Assembly: GCA_030684575.1 (NCBI GenBank)
Contig: JAUXVD010000008.1
Location: 558,001-622,000, forward strand
Direction: 5' to 3'
DNA length: 64,000 nucleotides
DNA from: Nitrospirota bacterium
Lineage (GTDB): Bacteria; Nitrospirota; Nitrospiria; Nitrospirales; Nitrospiraceae
Position numbers and translations under genes: made by a program. The notes below the pieces were generated by a model. The model had not been told where the DNA came from. It did no database searches and was given only the letters and a program-made list of their open reading frames with translations. Within the stretch, counting starts at the first letter, position 1, and every line of letters begins with the position of its first letter. Below are positions 55,345 through 63,688 of this stretch, piece by piece.

Positions 55345-55583
55345 AATTCTGGTGTGAGGAGCGTTGTAGGGTTTGTCTGGTTTATTCGGTCTGCCCAGAT
55401 TGGGCCAGATCAACGAAACAATCCAGTGAATGAACGGGCGCCATGAGTTGAACGAGTTCGATCATAAGACCTGGGTTGGGAGGAATGCAAATGCCGATTG
55501 CGAGTGCCAGCAGGCAGCATTGTATGGGTGGGGTCCGTCGGTCGTGAATGGGGTCATTGTGAAATTTCGTGAAACAGAATCAG

Positions 55584-55616
55584 CCCTATGCGTACCACGG
55601 GGGGGGACGCATAGGG
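55584..55616. terminator. Hairpin upstream of the rhs operon
   Basis: A perfect 10-bp stem (ccctatgcgt at 55584-55593, acgcataggg at 55607-55616) with a G-rich 13-nt loop containing eight consecutive G. It lies 114 bases before the rhs operon start and may insulate it. The rest of 55345-55729 shows no gene I can support; GAGGAG at 55717-55722 is the ribosome site of the operon's first gene. Confidence 0.55.
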
Positions 55617-55729
55617 AGACGCTGGTATTTCCGTAATTTTATTCTTGCATGACTAGATAGTTCGGTTTACAAACGTTGGCATTCGCTTCGCGCGAGACAA
55701 CGGACGACACCCACGAGAGGAGTGTGCGT

Positions 55730-58384
55730 ATGGCCAGCCGAGTCCAAGACCAACCGATCGTGCCGCGGATGGGGCAATGCGTGCGTCGGTGGTTCGCCTC
55801 GATCGGCCTCGTGAGCATGGTGCTCATCTGTGGGCTGAGTCCAGCCGGCGACATCAGCTACGTGTACGACAACCTCGGGCGGCTGATGGCGGTCATCGAT
55901 CCCGCCACAGATACGGCGGTCTATCAGTACGATGCCGTTGGCAACTTGACCGGCATCACGCGGCAAACGTCGGCGACCCTCGCAATCTTCCAATTCACGC
56001 CCTCCAGCGGGCCAGTTGGGACCCCTGTAACCATCTATGGTACGGGTTTCAGCGTCACGCCCGCGTCGAATACCGTGAAATTCAACGGCACCACCGCAAC
56101 GGTGCTCACGGCGTCGGCCACAGTACTCACGACTGCGGTTCCGGCAGGGGCGACCACTGGCACGATCAGCGTCATGGTCGCAGGGACGACGGCCACCAGT
56201 GCCGCGGCCTTTACTGTCGGCGCCGGCGGAGCCCCCACATTGTCTAGCTTCAGTCCAACGGTAGCTGGGTATGGCGCGACCGTCACCCTTACCGGGACCA
56301 ACTATGACACCACGCTGATTAACAACCGCGTGGCATTTACGGCGGCAATCGGTTCCGCCGCGACCGCGACGACGACCACGATCACGGTGCCGGTTCCGGG
56401 GAGCGCCCAAACCGGTCCGATTGCGGTGTCCACGACTCAGGGCAAGGCCACGAGCGTCCAGGAGTTCTTTGTGGCGCCTCCCGGGGTCCTGGCGACAGAT
56501 ATCCAATACACCGGCCGCATTACGGTGAACGGGCCGACCGCCACCGCGTCCATCCCCACGGCAAATAAGAATGGCCTGATGGTTTTCGACGGCGCTGCGG
56601 GGCAGCGCCTCAGCATCGGACTCAGCAGTGCGACGATCGCGAGTTTCTATGTGTCGGTCTATCGTCCAGACGGCGGGGCGCTGACGATACCGGTCTCCTA
56701 CAACAGCAGTGGTGGCGGGCTCGACATTCCGGTCTTGCCCATGGCCGGGACCTATACGATTTTCCTGGATCCCTATTCGACCTATACCGGCAACGTGACG
56801 GTCACGCTCTCCACTGAGGTGATGGGCAACATCACTCCTGGTGGCGCCGCCGTGCCGGTTTCCATCAGCCGAGTTGGCCAGAATGCGCGGTACTTCTTTA
56901 CCGGGACGGCTGGTCAAACCGTGAGTCTCAACCTCAGCAGCGTGACGATCACCACGGGCAATGTGTCCCTTATCAAACCGGATGGGAGCCTGCTCACAGG
57001 GCCCACCTCCTTTGGGACAGGCGGGGGGGTGATCGACACGCAGGTGCTGCCCACCTCCGGCACCTATGCCATCTTCGTCGATCCGTCGAGCAGCTACACC
57101 GGCAACGTGACGCTCACGCTCTACAATACAGCGGATGTCACCGGCACGATCACCATCGACGGTGCCTCGGTCGCATCCACACTCACCGTGCCAGGTCAGC
57201 GGGCCCGCTACACGTTTACGGGCACCGCCGGACAGTGGGTGAATCTGGGCTTCTCCAGCGTCAGCATGGCCACATCGACCGTCTCGCTGCTCAAGCCAGA
57301 TGGCAGCACCTGGACGAGTACCACGATCTATAGTAGCGGCGGCAGCCTCGATCCCACGACCGCTCTCCCGACGACTGGAACCTATACGATTGTGGTCGAT
57401 CCAACCGGTGCCTATACCGGTAGCATGACGCTGACCTTGTCGTCCGCGTTGACGGGATCGGTCACGCTTGATGGCGCGTCGGTGCCGCTGACTATCGGCC
57501 GGGTTGGTCAACAGGCGCGTTATACGTTCAGCGGGACGAGCGGCCAGTGGGTGAGTCTCGGCCTCACCTCCGTGACGATGACCACTGCCAATGTGACGCT
57601 CTTGAAGCCGGATGGCACGACACTCGCCTCCACGTCGGTCGGCACGGCTGGTGGTGGCTTGGAACCACCCGGTGCCCTGCCCTCGACCGGGACCTACACC
57701 CTCGTCGTCGATCCCTCGGGTGTGTACACGGGGAACATCACGCTCACGTTGATGTCCTATCTCACCGGTGTGCTGAATCTGGATGGAGCTGCCACGTCTG
57801 CGACCATCGCGACGGTCGGCCAAAATGCGCTCTATACGTTCAGTGGCACAGCCGGTCAATGGGTCAGTTTCGGATTCACCGGCGTGACCCTCCCCTCTGC
57901 CTTCATCTCACTCCTCAAACCGGACGGGACCTACTTGACGGGAGCTTCGATCGGCACCGGCGGCGGCAGCCTCGATCTCTCGACAGCCCTGCCGACGACG
58001 GGGATCTATACTCTCACGGTGAATCCCGCCGCGGCCTATACCGGCGTGATGACCATCACGTTGTCGTCGGAGGTGACTGGCACGGCTACCATCAATGCGG
58101 CGGCAACACCGGTTACGATTAGCCGCGCTGGTCAGAATGCGCGCTATACGTTCGCGGGTACGGCGAGCCAGCAGGTCACGGTGAGAATTACCGGCAATAC
58201 TCTGGGAACCGTGACGGTGAATCTCTATACCCCGAGCGGCGGTTATCAAACCGGGACGACCCAAGCGGGAGCCAGCTTCAATCTGCCCACCGTGACTCTT
58301 GCCACGACCGGCACCTACACGATCACCCTCAATCCTTTGACGACCACCACCGGCAGTCTCAACCTACAGGTGACCAACCCATGA
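55730..58384 (+). CDS. Secreted YD/IPT protein with six tandem ~104-residue repeats
   Basis: An 884-residue exported protein starting at 55730 behind AGAGGAG. A signal peptide covers about 1-40. One YD-type repeat unit (YVYDNLGRLMAVIDPATDT followed by YQYDAVGNLTGITR, about 44-78) is followed by two IPT/TIG Ig-like domains (about 85-163 and 168-248) and then six repeats of about 104 residues to the end. Each repeat has GQ.ARY.F.GTAGQ, LLKPDGS and LP.TGTYT..VDP...YTG, like bacterial pre-peptidase C-terminal domains. No catalytic domain is seen. Its stop overlaps the rhs start (ATGA), so the two are co-translated. It is likely a surface scaffold or carrier for the Rhs protein; this is inferred. 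Confidence 0.85.
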   Translation: MASRVQDQPIVPRMGQCVRRWFASIGLVSMVLICGLSPAGDISYVYDNLGRLMAVIDPATDTAVYQYDAVGNLTGITRQTSATLAIFQFTPSSGPVGTPVTIYGTGFSVTPASNTVKFNGTTATVLTASATVLTTAVPAGATTGTISVMVAGTTATSAAAFTVGAGGAPTLSSFSPTVAGYGATVTLTGTNYDTTLINNRVAFTAAIGSAATATTTTITVPVPGSAQTGPIAVSTTQGKATSVQEFFVAPPGVLATDIQYTGRITVNGPTATASIPTANKNGLMVFDGAAGQRLSIGLSSATIASFYVSVYRPDGGALTIPVSYNSSGGGLDIPVLPMAGTYTIFLDPYSTYTGNVTVTLSTEVMGNITPGGAAVPVSISRVGQNARYFFTGTAGQTVSLNLSSVTITTGNVSLIKPDGSLLTGPTSFGTGGGVIDTQVLPTSGTYAIFVDPSSSYTGNVTLTLYNTADVTGTITIDGASVASTLTVPGQRARYTFTGTAGQWVNLGFSSVSMATSTVSLLKPDGSTWTSTTIYSSGGSLDPTTALPTTGTYTIVVDPTGAYTGSMTLTLSSALTGSVTLDGASVPLTIGRVGQQARYTFSGTSGQWVSLGLTSVTMTTANVTLLKPDGTTLASTSVGTAGGGLEPPGALPSTGTYTLVVDPSGVYTGNITLTLMSYLTGVLNLDGAATSATIATVGQNALYTFSGTAGQWVSFGFTGVTLPSAFISLLKPDGTYLTGASIGTGGGSLDLSTALPTTGIYTLTVNPAAAYTGVMTITLSSEVTGTATINAAATPVTISRAGQNARYTFAGTASQQVTVRITGNTLGTVTVNLYTPSGGYQTGTTQAGASFNLPTVTLATTGTYTITLNPLTTTTGSLNLQVTNP
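56500..58380 (+). repeat. Six tandem in-frame ~312-bp repeats
   Basis: The DNA encoding the C-terminal two thirds of the preceding protein is a direct repeat with a period of about 310-315 bp. Units start near 56500, 56822, 57137, 57449, 57761 and 58073. Middle units are most alike; the first and last are most diverged, the usual pattern when an array expands from within by recombination. Confidence 0.75.
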
Positions 58385-61300
58385 GATATACATCCATCGT
58401 CACATCGCTGACCCGCATTGTTGTGGTGCTCAGTCTGAGTCTTGTACCGACAGTACTCTTAGCACAAACGTTTCTACCGCCCGGTGATGTGAACGGAGTT
58501 CCTCTCAAGCCTGGCCAGTTGCTCAGCTCCGGCACTAGTGCGACAACCTATTTCATGGGGCAGGCCGCCATGATCACGCTGAATTCGAACCCGACGTATG
58601 ATGCCATGACATGGTTCAAGTCATGCTGCCCAGCTGATCCGATTCCTCCAAATTGGATCACAGGATTTGGGGGATATATGGTGCAATGTCAACCGAATGG
58701 AGGAGATCGTGGGGGATTCCAGTACCGTGTTCCATTATTAGGTGGGAATGACATTGTCACCGTTGAATGGGGCACATCCTGCTCGGGGGGATGGAACCCT
58801 CAGTATGTCACCGGGTTCCATTACGCAGGCCAACCCAACGGGCCCGTGTTTCAGGCTTATCCGCCGGTGAAGTCCAAGAATCCTGGTAATGCGCTGACCT
58901 GTTCTATGGCAGGCGATCCCTGCGATACCAAGACCGGGTTGTACTATCAGCAAGATACCGACATCGAAGTCCCCGATGTCATGCCGATCAGGTTCACTCG
59001 CACCTATCGCACGGAGGATACGGCCTCTCGCGTCTTCGGAATCGGGGCGAGCCATCCCTACGATCAATACATGCTCCGCGATGATTTGTGCACTGCTACA
59101 CGAGTGATCTTGCCGGATGGGGCCTACATCCACTTCACCCGCACGAGCGGCACGAACTGTCTCGACTCGGTACTCCAACACAGCACCACCCATACGGCTT
59201 TCTATGGCGCGACGCTGGCGTGGGATACCACGTTCATGCGCTATCGGTTGAAGTTCAAAGACGGCACCGAATGGCGCTTCAGCGACTACGGGTCCCTCGT
59301 GGCGATGCTGGATCGCAATGGCAATACGATCACGCTTACACGCGCGGCGGGCGGGGGGCTCGCGGGAAATCTCACCAAGATCACCTCTCCGAACGGACGG
59401 TACCTCATGTTTACCTACGACGCGAGTAACCGTATTACCCAGGTGACCGACATCCTGGGCCGCACGATCGCCTATACCTATGACGCCAGCGGTCGCCTGT
59501 GGAAAGTGACCAATTCGCTCACCGGCGTGGCCGAATACACCTACGATGCTTCACATCGGCTGCTTACCATGAAGGAACCAGGGGGGAACATCCACGTCAC
59601 GAACACCTACGATGCCAATGGCCGCGTGGCCACGCAGACCCAGGCCGACGGGACCACCTATCAATTTGCCTATGCACTGGATGGAAACGGCAACGTCACG
59701 CAGACCGACGTGACCGATCCGCGCGGCTATGTGAAACGGTTTGTCTTCAACAGCTCCGGGCTCACCACCTCTATCACCGATGCCTCTGGCCAGCCCGAAG
59801 CCCAGACCACAACCTACGAATGGCAGGCGACGACGAATCTTTTACTCAGCGTGACCGATGGGTTGAACCGCAAGACGGCCTATACCTATGATGCCAAGGG
59901 CAATACCCTCACCGTGACCAAACTCGCCACGACGCCGAATGCCGTGACGACGACCATGACCTATGAGCCGGTCTTCAACCAGGTCGCCACTGTCGCCGAT
60001 CCGCTCAATCACCAGACCACGTTTGCCTACGATGCCAAGGGCAATCTCACCACGATCACCAACGCGTTGAACAAGACCACCACGATCACGGTGAATGCCC
60101 AAGGTCAGCCCCTCACCATCACCGATCCTCTCAGTAACGTGACGACGTTTACCTATGAAGTGGGCGATCTGGTCAAAGTCAAAGATCCGTTGAATCGAGA
60201 AACCCAACGGATTCTGGATGCGGCGGGGCGCCCCAGGAACCTCACCAATCCGCTCGGGCAGAAGACCCTCTATACACCGGATGCTTTGGATCGCATTACG
60301 CAATTGACCGACGCGATCAATGGGAATACGGCTTTTGCCTACGACGCGAACAGCAATCTACTAACTGTCACCGATGCCAAATCCCAGAAGACGATTTACA
60401 CCTACTCGAATATGAATCGGACAAGTACCCGTAAAGACCCGTTGGTGAATACCGAGACCTATACCTACGACAACAACGGGAATGTTGCCACGGTGACGGA
60501 TCGGAAGAGCCAGGTCACGACGAACACCTACGATCCCTTGAATCGAAGAACCAAAGTTTTGTTCCAGGATGGGACCTCGACCAATTACACCTACGATGCG
60601 GGGAATCGGGTGACGCAGGTGCAAGAAAAAGACGCGAGCAACATTGTGACCGCGACGATCACGCGGACCTATGATGGACTCGATCGGCTGACCCAAGAAG
60701 TCACGGCGCAGGGGACGGTGAATTATGTCTACGACAACGCCTCTCGTCGAACATCCATGACCGTAGCGGGCCAAACGGCGGTGACCTATACCTACGACAA
60801 TGCCAACCGATTGACCCAGGTCCAGCAGGGCACGAGCACCGTGACGATCGGGTACGATGATGCCGATCGCCGAACCAGTCTCACACTCCCTAACACCAAC
60901 AGCATCACCTATGCCTACAACGCGGCGTCAGAACTCACGAGCCTCACGTACAAGCAAGGGGCGAGCGTTATCGGCGATCTGACGTACACGTACGATTTGG
61001 CTGGTAATCGGATCAAGCAGGGCGGAGCCTTTGCGAGAACGACGATCCCTCCCGCTCTGTCCACCGTCAGCTACAACGCGAACAACCAGCAGGCCACGTT
61101 CGGGACCAATGCCCTCGGCTACGATTTCAACGGCAACCTGACGAGCGTGGCCGATCCCTCAACCGCTGCCACGTATAGCTGGAATACCCGGAATCAACTG
61201 GCAGGCATCACCGCGACCGGCTTCGCCGCCTCCTTTACCTACGATTCCTTTGGCCGACGAACCGGCAAGACCATCCAGGGCGTCACGACCAATTTTGTCT

Positions 61301-62124
61301 ACGACGGGTTGAATCCGGTACAAGAAAAGGCAGGAGCGACGGTCACGGCCAATCTGCTAACAGGACTGGGAATTGATGAGTTCTTTCAACGAACTGACGG
61401 GGTTGGAAGCCGCGCCCTGCTCACGGACGCGCTCGGCTCAACCGTTGCATTGGGGGATAGCACCGGCACATTGCAGACGCAGTACACCTATGAACCGTTT
61501 GGCTCTGCGACGACAGTTGGACAGACGAATGCGAGCAGTTATAAGTACACCGGACGAGAAGTTGATGGGACAGGGCTCTACTATTATCGAGCCAGGTATT
61601 ACCACCCAAGGTTGCAGCGGTTCATTGCGGAAGATCCGATTGGGTTTGCTGGCGGGGATATCAACATCTATGGCTATGTGCAAAACGATCCAATGAGTGG
61701 CATTGATCCTTTGGGGCTTGAGACAGGAGCAGTCACCATGCAATCGTTGCTATTATCAACCTGCAACTGCCCTAATGTACCCCCTGGTCCATCCGGGGCC
61801 TCGTGTCCAGCGAACATCGGACAGGCACAACAGAGCTACAACCCGTTTTGGTTTTACAAGCAAGTCGATGATATTGGGCCGTGGGACTATAAACGACAGG
61901 GGATCCAGTACGAGAACTTTGGCAACTTTAATTATGGTGCTTCAGGGAGTGCCTTCGGATTCCCTGATCAGATCTTGTATCGAATGGCGGGGTGGGCACA
62001 TCAGCGCAAGGGCTCCATGCCAGGATTGGGAGTCTGGTATGGCAGCTATCCGTATGGAGATGACCCGAAAGACCAGCAATGGATTCAGCGAGGGATACAA
62101 TACTACCGGTGCAAATGTTACTAA
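58381..62124 (+). CDS. Rhs protein with Sec signal and type 44-like toxin tip
   Basis: A 1247-residue YD-repeat shell protein. A Sec signal peptide covers about 1-28 (VVVLSLSLVPTVLLA). A DUF6531-like domain (GDPCDTKTGLYYQQDTDIEV, from about 177) is followed by some 25 YD repeats (about 270-1040). The Rhs core (YYYRARYYHPRLQRFIAEDP, about 1054-1113) ends at DPLGL, the conserved self-cleavage site. The last 134 residues (1114-1247) are a separate tip containing WFYKQV, GPWDYK, FGNFNYGASGSAFGFPD and YGDDPKDQQWIQRGIQYY. These match what I recall of polymorphic toxin type 44 (Ntox44). No PAAR or VgrG domain is present, so delivery is not a standard type VI route. Confidence 0.9.
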   Translation: MRYTSIVTSLTRIVVVLSLSLVPTVLLAQTFLPPGDVNGVPLKPGQLLSSGTSATTYFMGQAAMITLNSNPTYDAMTWFKSCCPADPIPPNWITGFGGYMVQCQPNGGDRGGFQYRVPLLGGNDIVTVEWGTSCSGGWNPQYVTGFHYAGQPNGPVFQAYPPVKSKNPGNALTCSMAGDPCDTKTGLYYQQDTDIEVPDVMPIRFTRTYRTEDTASRVFGIGASHPYDQYMLRDDLCTATRVILPDGAYIHFTRTSGTNCLDSVLQHSTTHTAFYGATLAWDTTFMRYRLKFKDGTEWRFSDYGSLVAMLDRNGNTITLTRAAGGGLAGNLTKITSPNGRYLMFTYDASNRITQVTDILGRTIAYTYDASGRLWKVTNSLTGVAEYTYDASHRLLTMKEPGGNIHVTNTYDANGRVATQTQADGTTYQFAYALDGNGNVTQTDVTDPRGYVKRFVFNSSGLTTSITDASGQPEAQTTTYEWQATTNLLLSVTDGLNRKTAYTYDAKGNTLTVTKLATTPNAVTTTMTYEPVFNQVATVADPLNHQTTFAYDAKGNLTTITNALNKTTTITVNAQGQPLTITDPLSNVTTFTYEVGDLVKVKDPLNRETQRILDAAGRPRNLTNPLGQKTLYTPDALDRITQLTDAINGNTAFAYDANSNLLTVTDAKSQKTIYTYSNMNRTSTRKDPLVNTETYTYDNNGNVATVTDRKSQVTTNTYDPLNRRTKVLFQDGTSTNYTYDAGNRVTQVQEKDASNIVTATITRTYDGLDRLTQEVTAQGTVNYVYDNASRRTSMTVAGQTAVTYTYDNANRLTQVQQGTSTVTIGYDDADRRTSLTLPNTNSITYAYNAASELTSLTYKQGASVIGDLTYTYDLAGNRIKQGGAFARTTIPPALSTVSYNANNQQATFGTNALGYDFNGNLTSVADPSTAATYSWNTRNQLAGITATGFAASFTYDSFGRRTGKTIQGVTTNFVYDGLNPVQEKAGATVTANLLTGLGIDEFFQRTDGVGSRALLTDALGSTVALGDSTGTLQTQYTYEPFGSATTVGQTNASSYKYTGREVDGTGLYYYRARYYHPRLQRFIAEDPIGFAGGDINIYGYVQNDPMSGIDPLGLETGAVTMQSLLLSTCNCPNVPPGPSGASCPANIGQAQQSYNPFWFYKQVDDIGPWDYKRQGIQYENFGNFNYGASGSAFGFPDQILYRMAGWAHQRKGSMPGLGVWYGSYPYGDDPKDQQWIQRGIQYYRCKCY

Positions 62125-62129
62125 TACTT

Positions 62130-62573
62130 ATGTCTAGTGTTCACCGCTCTGGTCAAGCGCCAGTACTTTCCTGGCTAGGATTCTTGTCTGTAATTACCAT
62201 GCTGCTCTTGGGAATTGCTTTGGTTGGATGTCCCGCACGTGAAGGTCGCGAGATTGAACGCCACACATCACTGGATAAGGTCGTAGACGCAGTGGTAGTT
62301 GAGCCAAAATCGCATGCGACGGCTCCTATAATGACAGATATATACTTGGTAGCGTCAGGGAAAAATTGGAAGGACGAAATTCCAGTGATCACAGGAGACT
62401 ATATAGAGGGGCTGCGAGTACAGTGGGAGCGTCCACGTTTTCTGACAATTCATTATAAGAAAGGTCGTATTCGACATTTTACCAATATTTGGTACACGAA
62501 AGACGTTCAGAATTTCGAGTACGTGATTGAACTTCGCTTAGTGCCTGAGACAGATTCTACTCTTCCTAACTAG
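62130..62573 (+). CDS. Small lipoprotein, candidate immunity protein of the Rhs tip
   Basis: A 147-residue protein starting five bases after the rhs stop (an in-frame ATG at 62115 overlaps the stop). The signal (LGFLSVITMLLLGIA) ends in the lipobox LVGC. The mature part (KVVDAVVVEPKS, IYLVASGKNWKDE, GLRVQWERPRFLTIHYKKGR, FEYVIELRLVP) looks like a small beta-sandwich related to unnamed lipoproteins with an SPDGK.DAV.VE opening. It is visibly AT-richer than the rhs shell, as is the toxin tip. Position and composition make it the likely immunity protein, anchored in the envelope. This is not shown by the sequence. Confidence 0.65.
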   Translation: MSSVHRSGQAPVLSWLGFLSVITMLLLGIALVGCPAREGREIERHTSLDKVVDAVVVEPKSHATAPIMTDIYLVASGKNWKDEIPVITGDYIEGLRVQWERPRFLTIHYKKGRIRHFTNIWYTKDVQNFEYVIELRLVPETDSTLPN

Positions 62574-62605
62574 AGTTACACGCTACCAGTAACCTCCTCT
62601 CCGCC

Positions 62606-62720
62606 ACTGATGCCAAATTCAACAGACGGTCTACACCTATTCGAATATGAATCGGGCGAGCACGGGCAAAGATCCGCTCCTCAAGACCGAGACCTATACG
62701 TACGACAACAATGGGAATGG
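62606..62720 (+). pseudogene. Orphan rhs fragment
   Basis: About 115 bases similar to 60369-60483 inside the rhs gene (roughly four fifths identical by eye). In frame they read QQTVYTYSNMNRASTGKDPLLKTETYTYDNNGNG, split here as an internal YD unit. The fragment has no start and runs into the left end of the transposase element. It is a relic of a former rhs tail or a second rhs copy. Confidence 0.8.
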
Positions 62721-62725
62721 ACTAA

Positions 62726-63629
62726 AAGGGGTCAGGTCTTGCAATCGAACATGGTGAGGGGGTAGCCTCCGCCACATGGCCCGTCCACTTCGCCTTGAGT
62801 TCCCTGGAGCCGTCTACCACCTCACCAGTCGGGGCAATGCCCGGCAGGACATTGTGGCGGATGACCGCGATCGAACCGACTTTCTCTCCCTGCTCGCACA
62901 TGTGATCGATCGGTACGGCTGGCTCTGTCACGCCTACTGTCTGATGGACAACCACTACCATCTCCTGATTGAAACGCTTCAGCCCAATCTCTCGCTGGGC
63001 ATGCGGCAGCTCAATGGCCGCTATACCCAGGCCTTCAACCGGCGACATGAACGGGTAGGGCATCTCTTTCAAGGGCGGTTCACCGCGATCTTGGTGGAAA
63101 AAGAAGCGCACTTACTGGAGCTCTGTCGCTACGTGGTCCTGAATCCGGTGCGGGCGAAGATGGTCACGCATCCCCGGCAATGGGCGTGGAGCAGTTATCG
63201 GGCGACGGTGGGGGAGACGACGGCTCCGGCTTGGCTGACGACCGATTGGGTGCTCAGTCAATTTGGCCAACGGATGGGACCTGCGCGGGAGCATTATCGG
63301 ACCTTTGTGTCCGAAGGGCGGGGTGGACCGCGACCCTGGGAGCAACTGACGGGGCAGATCTATCTGGGCTCCGAGGCGTTCGTGGCGGAGCACCAGCCCA
63401 ATCGGGTCATTCGCGATGTCCCCCGCAAGCAGACGCAGGCCCAGCGGCCCACATTGCGCGTCCTCTTTCAGCGAAACGACACGGAGGCGTGGCTCATTTA
63501 TATGGCCTATCGACAGTATGGCTATCGATTAGCCGAGATTGCCGACCATGTGGGCGTGCATGCTGCCACGATCAGCCGGAGACTCAAGCGAGCGGAGCAG
63601 TCAATGTCATGATTGCAAGATCTCTCCCT
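62726..63629 (+). mobile_element. REP-associated transposase element with inverted ends
   Basis: The left end AGGGGTCAGGTCTTGCAATC (ending at 62746) is matched in inverted form by gattgcaagatctctccct (63611-63629); the inner ten bases TCTTGCAATC are identical and the outer bases partly so. These ends bracket a single transposase gene, whose stop lies inside the right end. Such GGGGTCAGGTCTTG-type ends are common around single-gene Y1 transposases. The right end has diverged, so mobility may be lost. Confidence 0.7.
62776..63612 (+). CDS. REP-associated Y1/HUH transposase
   Basis: A 278-residue protein of the Y1_Tnp (IS200-like/RAYT) family. It begins MARPLRLEFPGAVYHLTSRG, typical for this group. 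The HUH metal motif is NHYHLLIE, and the single catalytic tyrosine is in QLNGRYTQAFNRRH, with GHLFQGRFTAILVE and YVVLNPVRAKMV following. A C-terminal helix-turn-helix (YRLAEIADHVGVHAATISRRLKR) would recognise DNA. It cuts single-stranded DNA at short hairpins. It is intact in sequence and sits within rhs relics. Confidence 0.92.
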   Translation: MARPLRLEFPGAVYHLTSRGNARQDIVADDRDRTDFLSLLAHVIDRYGWLCHAYCLMDNHYHLLIETLQPNLSLGMRQLNGRYTQAFNRRHERVGHLFQGRFTAILVEKEAHLLELCRYVVLNPVRAKMVTHPRQWAWSSYRATVGETTAPAWLTTDWVLSQFGQRMGPAREHYRTFVSEGRGGPRPWEQLTGQIYLGSEAFVAEHQPNRVIRDVPRKQTQAQRPTLRVLFQRNDTEAWLIYMAYRQYGYRLAEIADHVGVHAATISRRLKRAEQSMS

Positions 63630-63688
63630 AGGTATGTACCCATTTGGGGCCCACAGGCTCAGGTCAACGGTGTTCTCTTCACGTATGA

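Noticed and set aside
55667-57859. A 730-codon open frame on the minus strand opposite the repeat protein gene
   Set aside because: It follows the period of the plus-strand repeats, is rich in Arg, Gly and His with no fold character, and the plus-strand frame has a signal peptide, known domains and a coupled neighbour.
56500-58380. Periodic DNA that might be taken for a CRISPR array
   Set aside because: Units are ~312 bp, in frame and coding, with no short identical repeats or unique spacers; no cas genes are present. I saw no CRISPR array anywhere in the window.
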